Position numbers and translations under genes: made by a program
Shown: in pieces, positions 1-5,352 of the stretch
Layout: every line of letters begins with the position of its first letter
Numbering within the stretch: position 1 is the first letter of the stretch
The notes under the pieces: model-generated
Databases searched by the model: none
Seen by the model: the letters and a program-made list of their open reading frames with translations, nothing else
Told to the model about the DNA's origin: nothing
NCBI GenBank assembly: GCA_044375275.1
Contig: JBILMZ010000113.1
Span: 1 to 11,146, forward strand
From: SZUA-430 sp044375275
GTDB taxonomy: Bacteria > Pseudomonadota > Alphaproteobacteria > Micropepsales > Micropepsaceae
DNA: 11,146 bases
Direction: 5' to 3'

Positions 1-3
1 AGG

Positions 4-1146
4 CTACCAGGCCGCGTCGAGGATCTGCTGCACGTCACCGGTTGACGTGATGTCCCTCGGGTTGGTCCGGACGACGGGATGGGCGGCTGCTTCTTCCGCG
101 ATCTGACCAAGGCTTTCGCGGGTGATGCCCACGTCACGCAGGCGCGACGGCAGCCCGAGGTCCTTTACCAGTTCTGCCACGGCATCACCTGCCGACAGCG
201 ACGGGCGTCCCATGGCTTCACTGATGAGCTTCTGGCGTTCAGCGGTTACAGGCTCGTTCCACCTGAGCACGTGCGGGAGCATGATGCAGCTGCCATAACC
301 GTGATGCACGCCGTAGCGGCCCCCCAGGATGTAGCCTATGCCGTGGCTTGCGCCTGAACCTGACCGGAAGGAATTCGAGCAGGCGAGCCAGGCTGCGATC
401 TGTGAGTCGCTGCGGGCTTGCGGGTCGCCCGGCACGTGTCTGGTGCGTCGCAGGGTCGAGGAGAACATCCTGAGCGCCTGCAGCAGGCCTGCATCAGCAA
501 TGGCGTTGGAGTTCCTTGCGAGAAGGCCTTCGCAGCAGTGATCCACGCCGCGCATCGCGCTTGAGAGCCACAGCCATTCCGGGGACAGTGCTCCCAGGGC
601 CGGGTCATAGATGACGCTTACCGGTACGAGCAAGGGGCTGGCAAAGCCCAGCTTGATACCGCGCGTGCGGTCCGTGCCGCCGCCTGCGGGCGTGGTCTCT
701 GCGCCTGAAAGCGTTGTGGGGACGGCAATCTGCCGGATGCCGGTGGTGATGGCAGGCCTGAGCTTTCCCTGGGCCAGTATTTCGTCAACCGATCCGGCGC
801 CTGTCGCGAGCCCGAACTGCACGATCTTGAGGCCGTCGATGATCGAGCCACCGCCACAGCCGATCAGCAGGTCTGCATTCACGCGTCGTGCTTCTGCAAG
901 GGCTGCGGCGACGCTTTCCAGTTCCGAATGTTCCCCGATGGAATCGAAGATGGCGGCGCACCGGTTGCCGAGCGTGCCAACGAGCAGGGAGATGGCCGCT
1001 GTCTCGCGGCGCAGCGTGCGCGAGGTTGCGAGGAAGATGCGCTGGCTTCCCAGGCGCGCCACCTCGTTGCCCAGCGTGTCGCGGACGGATGCATTGAAGT
1101 GCACCCGTTCCTGCGGCAGCGCGTGGATCGTCAGAGCGCCTGTCAA
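4..1146 (-). CDS. Iron-containing alcohol dehydrogenase / maleylacetate reductase-like protein with altered metal site
   Basis: 380 residues, about the usual length for the group III Fe-ADH family, which are cytoplasmic NAD(P)-dependent dehydrogenases or reductases. Seen: the N-terminal nucleotide-binding half has the glycine-rich GCGGGSIID motif (96-104). The C-terminal helical half has VDHCCEG (201-207), SHGIGYILGG (267-276) and VHHGYG (280-285). By analogy with E. coli FucO, three metal-ligand histidines are kept (H203, H268, H282). The Asp ligand is R199 and the FucO His267 equivalent is Y272. Maleylacetate reductases have Asn at the first position, so the site is unusual even for them. 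The start is TTG, sharing TTGA with the stop of the upstream SDR gene. There is no strong Shine-Dalgarno, but family homology begins right at this N-terminus. The SDR partner suggests a role in degrading an aromatic, lipid or alcohol substrate (inference). Substrate and direction cannot be told from sequence. Confidence 0.85.
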   Translation of the reverse strand: MTGALTIHALPQERVHFNASVRDTLGNEVARLGSQRIFLATSRTLRRETAAISLLVGTLGNRCAAIFDSIGEHSELESVAAALAEARRVNADLLIGCGGGSIIDGLKIVQFGLATGAGSVDEILAQGKLRPAITTGIRQIAVPTTLSGAETTPAGGGTDRTRGIKLGFASPLLVPVSVIYDPALGALSPEWLWLSSAMRGVDHCCEGLLARNSNAIADAGLLQALRMFSSTLRRTRHVPGDPQARSDSQIAAWLACSNSFRSGSGASHGIGYILGGRYGVHHGYGSCIMLPHVLRWNEPVTAERQKLISEAMGRPSLSAGDAVAELVKDLGLPSRLRDVGITRESLGQIAEEAAAHPVVRTNPRDITSTGDVQQILDAAW

Positions 1147-2060
1147 ACCGGATCCCAGCCAAAGACCGACGTGGTTGCGCCGGTGTCGTACATCATCGGC
1201 TTCATCGCCGGAAAGGCGTGGTTGCAGATGGTTTCGGGTGTCCAGCCTTCCATGCGGGTCATGCCGCGCACGGGGCGAGACTGGGACATCAGGAAGATCT
1301 CGTTGCCGCGGGCCACGAAGACCTGGCCGGTCACGTCCTTCGACTGTGGCGCGATCAGCGCGATGGCCAGCTGGGCGACCTGGTCGGCGCGCATGTGGTT
1401 GCGCATGCGCTCGACGCGCTTGGCCGAAGCTTCGTCCTTGACCGGAATCGTCGCGATCATGCGGGACCAGGCGAAGGGGGCGATGATATTGGAGCGGACG
1501 TTCTTGGGGGCACCTTCCATCGAGATGATGCGCGACAGGCCGGCAACGCCCATCTTGGCGGCGGCGTAGTTCGCCTGGCCGATGTTGCCAATGATGCCGC
1601 TGGTTGACGTGAACAGGACATAGGAACCGTCCTGCTGTTCACGGAAGTGCTCGATGGACGCGCGGCAGACATTGTAGGCGCCGTTCAGGTGGACATCGAT
1701 CACCATGTCCCAGTCCTTGTCGTCCATCTTGTGGAACATCGTGTCCCGCAGGATGCCGGCCGGATTGATGATGGCGTGCAGTCCCTTGAAGCTGTCCTTT
1801 GCCTGCTCGATCATGCGCTTGACGCCGGCGCGGTTGGTGATCGAATCGGAGTTCGATACGGCCTTGCCACCGGCGGCAATGATCTCGCGGGCGACCATTT
1901 CGGCAGGACCTGCCGAACCTTCGTCGCCACCAGCGACGGAGCCACCCAGGTCGTTCACCACGACACTGGCGCCCTCGCGGGCTGCAAGCATGGCGCACTC
2001 CTTTCCGATTCCGTTGGCTCCACCGGTCACCAGAACCACTTTTCCGTCAAGCATTCCCAT
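1143..2060 (-). CDS. SDR family oxidoreductase, HSD17B4/MFE-2-like (probable 3-hydroxyacyl-CoA or related dehydrogenase)
   Basis: 305 residues from the ATG at 2060. Seen: Rossmann motif TGGANGIG (12-19), the NDLGG segment after strand 2 (36-40) and a DSITN stretch at 71-75. The catalytic Ser is probably S152, with Y165 and K169 in YAAAK. The NDLGG signature and the S-TSGIIGNIGQANYAAAK-type active-site region are typical of the dehydrogenase part of peroxisomal multifunctional enzyme 2 and its bacterial relatives. These oxidise 3-hydroxyacyl-CoA or hydroxysteroids with NAD(P). The usual NNAG motif reads NPAG (99-102). The ~60-residue C-terminal tail with a GWTPETI motif is shared with SDRs found in fatty-acid and steroid degradation clusters. 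An upstream in-frame TTG at 2081 is possible, but AGAAGGA lies 10 nt before the ATG at 2060 and inside that longer reading, so I prefer the ATG. It is first in an operon with the Fe-ADH. Exact substrate unknown. Confidence 0.88.
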   Translation of the reverse strand: MGMLDGKVVLVTGGANGIGKECAMLAAREGASVVVNDLGGSVAGGDEGSAGPAEMVAREIIAAGGKAVSNSDSITNRAGVKRMIEQAKDSFKGLHAIINPAGILRDTMFHKMDDKDWDMVIDVHLNGAYNVCRASIEHFREQQDGSYVLFTSTSGIIGNIGQANYAAAKMGVAGLSRIISMEGAPKNVRSNIIAPFAWSRMIATIPVKDEASAKRVERMRNHMRADQVAQLAIALIAPQSKDVTGQVFVARGNEIFLMSQSRPVRGMTRMEGWTPETICNHAFPAMKPMMYDTGATTSVFGWDPV

Positions 2061-2070
2061 GGGTTGGCAT

Positions 2071-2077
2071 TCCTTCT
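2071..2077 (-). promoter_or_regulatory. Ribosome binding site deciding the SDR start
   Basis: AGAAGGA on the minus strand lies 10 nt before the ATG at 2060 and 16 nt before a second ATG at 2054. It falls inside the reading that would begin at the TTG at 2081, so it argues for the shorter 305-residue SDR protein. Confidence 0.55.
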
Positions 2078-2140
2078 GCAATTCGTGACATGCCCCACGT
2101 TAGCGAGCGGTGTTGGTCCGTTCCAGCCCCCACAAGAAGT

Positions 2141-2169
2141 TTGTTTTTTTGTCCGGCCGAGGGTATTGC
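2141..2169 (+). promoter_or_regulatory. Candidate sigma70-type promoter for the DUF1003-GNAT operon
   Basis: TTGTTT (2141-2146) and TATTGC (2164-2169) are 17 bp apart and end 33 nt before the ATG at 2203. Both boxes match consensus only partly. The spacing, and a position in the only non-coding stretch between divergent genes, are the main support. A GANTC site (2179-2183) lies just downstream. Confidence 0.35.
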
Positions 2170-2178
2170 GGGACAACC

Positions 2179-2183
2179 GATTC
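2179..2183. promoter_or_regulatory. GANTC site (CcrM-type methylation motif)
   Basis: GATTC in the divergent region between the SDR and DUF1003 genes, close to the expected transcription start of DUF1003. GANTC is the CcrM methylation target in many Alphaproteobacteria and can affect transcription when it lies in a promoter. A single site could occur by chance. Confidence 0.3.
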
Positions 2184-2188
2184 CCGGT

Positions 2189-2194
2189 GAGGAG
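2189..2194 (+). promoter_or_regulatory. Ribosome binding site of the DUF1003 gene
   Basis: GAGGAG ends 8 nt before the ATG at 2203. It would be only 5 nt from the in-frame TTG at 2200, so the ATG is the better start. Confidence 0.65.
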
Positions 2195-2202
2195 CGTTTT
2201 TG

Positions 2203-2754
2203 ATGCAGATGCATGGCTGGGTTCAGCGGATCGAGGAGAAACTGGGCCTTGGGACGGATCGTCACTCGGACAAGAAGCGCCGGATCCTGAAGCACCTCAC
2301 GGACCGAACTGTGGTTGCGCGGGACGTGTCTCACGAAGGAGACCAACAGACGACTTTCGGGCAGTGGCTCGCGGACCGTGTGGCCCAGTTTGGCGGATCC
2401 TGGACCTTCATCAGTATCTTCCTCTTCATCCTCTTTGCCTGGACGACGACGAATGCATTCATCCTGCTGTCCGGCGCCTTCGATCCCTATCCCTTCATCT
2501 TCCTCAATCTGCTGCTGTCAATGCTGGCGGCGCTTCAGGCGCCCATCATCATGATGTCCCAGAACCGTCAATCTGTAAAAGACAGGGCGGCTGCGCAGCA
2601 TGACTATGAAGTCAACCTGAAAGCCGAACTCGAAATCATGGCGTTGCACGAGAAGGTTGATCATCTCCAGTCCGAAATGCTCGTACGCCTGCTTGAGCGT
2701 CAGGAGGAGATGTCCCGCCTTATTGCAGACCTGCACAAGAACAAGGGGGCCTGA
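2203..2754 (+). CDS. DUF1003 inner-membrane protein
   Basis: 183 residues. Seen: a charged cytoplasmic N-terminal part (1-60), two membrane helices (about 66-90 and 97-117), the family signature MSQNRQ (118-123), KDRAAAQHDYEVNLKAE and a C-terminal helical, probably coiled-coil segment (about 140-178) rich in Glu, Leu and Arg. The order TM-TM-MSQNRQ-DYxVNxKAE-LHEK is characteristic of DUF1003. No function is established for the family. Helical-hairpin topology with both ends in the cytoplasm fits the short loop between the helices. The start is the ATG preceded by GAGGAG. The stop overlaps the GNAT start in TGATG, so the two are probably co-translated. Some relatives carry an N-terminal cysteine-rich region; this one has none. 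Confidence 0.9.
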   Translation: MQMHGWVQRIEEKLGLGTDRHSDKKRRILKHLTDRTVVARDVSHEGDQQTTFGQWLADRVAQFGGSWTFISIFLFILFAWTTTNAFILLSGAFDPYPFIFLNLLLSMLAALQAPIIMMSQNRQSVKDRAAAQHDYEVNLKAELEIMALHEKVDHLQSEMLVRLLERQEEMSRLIADLHKNKGA

Positions 2755-3311
2755 TGGCCGTTGTCATTCGTGAGGAAACGCCGGCGGACTCTGCGCAAGT
2801 TGACCGGCTTGTCGCGGAGGCCTTTGGGCCGGGACGCTTTGCCAAGAGCGCCTATCGGCTCCGTGAGGGCGTCAATCCGATCGACGCGCTTGGACATGTT
2901 GCGGAGCTGGACGGTCGGATTGTCGGCACCGTTCGCTACTGGCCGGTGAGCATTTCAGGGGTGCCGGCGATCATGCTGGGTCCGATTGCCGTTCGCGCGG
3001 AGCTGCAAGGGCAGGGTCATGCGCTGCAATTGATGCAGGTCAGCCTCGCGCGTGCCCGTGAACTCGGCCATCGCATCGTTGTCCTTGTCGGTGACGAAGC
3101 CTATTACGCGCGTGCCGGGTTTTCACGCATCCAGCCCTATGGGCGGATCGTCTTGCCGGGGCCGGTGGATCTCAGTCGCGTGCTCGGGCTTGAGCTGGCG
3201 GAAGGTGCTCTGGAGGGCGTAAAGGGTGAGCTCTGCAAGCCTGGTGTTGACGCGCCATGCCATGCGTTCGGTGCGCGATTAGCGCCCTTCGCGGCGCCAC
3301 CCGGCCAATAG
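2754..3311 (+). CDS. GNAT family N-acetyltransferase (COG3153-like)
   Basis: 185 residues. Seen: the GNAT N-terminal strand and helices (3-60), the acetyl-CoA-binding motif A region GPIAVRAELQGQGHALQLM (76-94) with the QGQGHA pyrophosphate loop, and the motif B-like DEAYYARAGFSR (114-125), where Tyr117 or Tyr118 could be the general acid. These are typical of small cytoplasmic acetyltransferases of the YhbS/COG3153 group, whose substrates are mostly unknown. The start overlaps the DUF1003 stop by one base (TGATG), which indicates translational coupling. The last 33 bases overlap the 3' end of the 689-residue gene on the other strand, with no visible terminator. Substrate cannot be predicted. 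Confidence 0.9.
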   Translation: MAVVIREETPADSAQVDRLVAEAFGPGRFAKSAYRLREGVNPIDALGHVAELDGRIVGTVRYWPVSISGVPAIMLGPIAVRAELQGQGHALQLMQVSLARARELGHRIVVLVGDEAYYARAGFSRIQPYGRIVLPGPVDLSRVLGLELAEGALEGVKGELCKPGVDAPCHAFGARLAPFAAPPGQ

Positions 3312-5348
3312 TCCACCAATTACCATCAGGAGCGCGAGCGCCGGGTGGAACAGGGGTGTCTGGCGCGTCGAGCTGACCGCATAGGCTTCGTTTGCCTGCA
3401 TGCCGATCCAGCCGCGGTCGGCGGCATTCCTGCCCGGCTTCGTCCTGCGGATGTCCGGAATGCCGTCCTGCCGGATCCAGCTGATGCCACCGCGGTTGGC
3501 ACTGATGAAGGGCGCGAGCAGTGTTTCCGTTGCCCGCACGTCGGACAATTCCTTCGGGTTGAGCGGTCCGGCCGCTGCCACAGCGTTCAGGCGGCCATCC
3601 CGCAGCCGGTATAGTCCCATCTCTTCGGCCTTCAGCGTGCCGGAGAAGCTTCCATCCTCCGCGGCTGTGAGCGAGACGGTTTCCTTGCGGCCCGAAGGGA
3701 AGGTCACATCAACATTGGCGGCCTTTTCGGCCATGGTGCGCCGGTTGATCATCAGGCGATTGCCGGAGACTGCGCCGTGCAGGCGTTCTTCCTCGAGGTC
3801 GGGTTCCTGCATGAGCCAGTGCGCCAGGCGCCTCAGCAGTTCAGCCTGCGGGCCACCGCCTTCGAAGCCACGCGTCCAAAGCCAGGCGTGGTCTGACAGG
3901 AGAAGTGCGACGCGACCCTGGCCCACGCGATTGAGTACAAGCAGCGGCTTGTCTCCTGCGCCGCTCATGATTGTCTGCCCGCTGATCACCGACGACTGCA
4001 CAAGCCTGAACCAGCGTCCCCAGATGGGCGCCGTGCTGCCGGTGTTTGCGCCGGCGAGGCCTGCGGTGACAGGATGCTTCAGTCCCTGTTCGGTCAGCCG
4101 CGGCTTGAAGCCCTGCTCGATGACGTTGTCGAGTGGTTCTGCCGGCAGAATGGAGGACACCGGCGAGCGATACAGGCTGTAGGGCGTCGCGTATTCAGGG
4201 CCGGAGGTCACGAGCAACGCGCCACCGTTTTCGACATAGCGGGCGATGTTTTCGTAGTACGCCATCTGCAGGATGCCGCGGCGCTGGTAGCGGTCGAAGA
4301 TGATCAGGTTGAACTCGCCCAGCTTCTCGTCGAACAGTTCGCGTGTCGGGAACGCGATCAGCGACAGTTCATCCACGGGTGTCCCGTCCTGTTTCTCGGG
4401 CGGCCGGAGAATGGTGAAGTGAACGAGCGATACGGATGGATCAGCCTTGAGCAGGTTGCGCAAGGTGCGCTCACCGGCGTGTGGTTCGCCCGAGACGAGA
4501 AGCACCTTGAGCTGGTCGCGAATGCCGGTCGTGACAATGGCTGCCCTGTTGTTGAGCAACGTCAGTTCCTGCGGTCCCTTCTCTACGCCCAGTTCGATGA
4601 CGTTCTCGCCACCATGTGGCAGGCGCAGTTCGAGCGGTGTCACTTCGCCAGACTTCGCCGTGACGGTCCGCACCACCTTGCCGTCGATGCGGACTTCAAC
4701 GTTCGAGTCAACCGGGGACGGCGCACCGAAGTCATCGACGCGGAACGTGAACTTCACGGGCTCATTGACGATGCCGAACCTGGGCGCCTGGAGAACGGTG
4801 AGCTTGCGGTCCCGTTCCGACGGCGAGCCCGTCAGCAGTGCGTGAACCGGATAGCCCAGGTCGGCTGCTGCCTGAACGGGGACATCATGGACCTGGCCGT
4901 CCGTTACGAGGATGGCGCCGCCGATGCGGTCCGGTGGCACGTCGGCAAGGGCTTCCTTCATGGGGACGATCAGGCTCGTGCCGCCATCATTCGACCGGTT
5001 CTGGCGCTCCGAGACATTGACGACGCGAACCTCGAGGCCCTTTTCGGCAGAGAGCTTTTCGCGAAGCTTTGCAACGGTATCCGTCACAAGCTTCGAGCGT
5101 TCGCCAATGGACTGGCTCTGGGACTGGTCGGCAATGATCACGGCGACATCGGGCAGTCCTCGGCGCTCTTCCTCGATCATCGAGGGATTGGCAAGGACGA
5201 GGATGGCGCCTGCCATGGCGAGGGCGCGCCAGATGATTCCGGGTGCGCGCAGCAAGGCGCCGGCGCCTACGAGTGCGATGGACGCGGCGATGATCGCCAG
5301 CAGCGTAGCGTCAGAAACATGCGGCACGAAGACGATGTCGATGGCCAC
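3279..5348 (-). CDS. Large membrane-anchored VWA and GATase-like protein, last gene of the MoxR operon
   Basis: 689 residues, starting with GTG 4 nt after the DUF4159 stop. Seen: two N-terminal membrane helices (about 14-33 and 38-55), then a VWA-like domain (about 67-172) with an intact DxSxS MIDAS (D74, S76, S78), a GGTS segment at 122-125 and a second acidic residue in TDG (D150). Next come a beta-rich, probably Ig-like stretch (188-272) and a flavodoxin/class I glutamine-amidotransferase-like domain (about 278-510) with NLIIFDRY and GGALLVTSGPEY. A further beta-rich region (520-600) precedes a C-terminal membrane helix (about 664-684) followed by WRREGR, whose charges place the end in the cytoplasm. 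There is no cysteine anywhere, so the GATase-like fold cannot be an active amidotransferase. Orthologues sit beside MoxR, DUF58 and DUF4159 genes in Alphaproteobacteria. A structural or binding role in the cell envelope, remodelled by MoxR, is inference. Confidence 0.85.
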   Translation of the reverse strand: MAIDIVFVPHVSDATLLAIIAASIALVGAGALLRAPGIIWRALAMAGAILVLANPSMIEEERRGLPDVAVIIADQSQSQSIGERSKLVTDTVAKLREKLSAEKGLEVRVVNVSERQNRSNDGGTSLIVPMKEALADVPPDRIGGAILVTDGQVHDVPVQAAADLGYPVHALLTGSPSERDRKLTVLQAPRFGIVNEPVKFTFRVDDFGAPSPVDSNVEVRIDGKVVRTVTAKSGEVTPLELRLPHGGENVIELGVEKGPQELTLLNNRAAIVTTGIRDQLKVLLVSGEPHAGERTLRNLLKADPSVSLVHFTILRPPEKQDGTPVDELSLIAFPTRELFDEKLGEFNLIIFDRYQRRGILQMAYYENIARYVENGGALLVTSGPEYATPYSLYRSPVSSILPAEPLDNVIEQGFKPRLTEQGLKHPVTAGLAGANTGSTAPIWGRWFRLVQSSVISGQTIMSGAGDKPLLVLNRVGQGRVALLLSDHAWLWTRGFEGGGPQAELLRRLAHWLMQEPDLEEERLHGAVSGNRLMINRRTMAEKAANVDVTFPSGRKETVSLTAAEDGSFSGTLKAEEMGLYRLRDGRLNAVAAAGPLNPKELSDVRATETLLAPFISANRGGISWIRQDGIPDIRRTKPGRNAADRGWIGMQANEAYAVSSTRQTPLFHPALALLMVIGGLLAGWRREGR

Positions 5349-5352
5349 TGGT

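Noticed and set aside
611..1441. 276-codon plus-strand open frame opposite the Fe-ADH and SDR genes
   Set aside because: Low-complexity Arg/Ser/Pro-rich translation, antisense to two well-supported enzymes.
2060..2081. SDR start at TTG 2081 giving a 312-residue protein
   Set aside because: The only good Shine-Dalgarno lies within that extension, 10 nt before the ATG at 2060, and SDR homology begins at the MLDGKVVLVTGG segment.
2097..2127. EcfG (GGAAC-N16/17-CGTT) general stress promoter for the SDR operon
   Set aside because: GGAAC on the minus strand is followed by CGT only after about 20 bp, outside the accepted spacing.
1647..2603. 318-codon plus-strand open frame spanning the SDR promoter and the DUF1003 gene
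   Set aside because: It is antisense to the SDR and then out of frame with DUF1003, and crosses the promoter region. It resembles no family and disagrees with both real genes.
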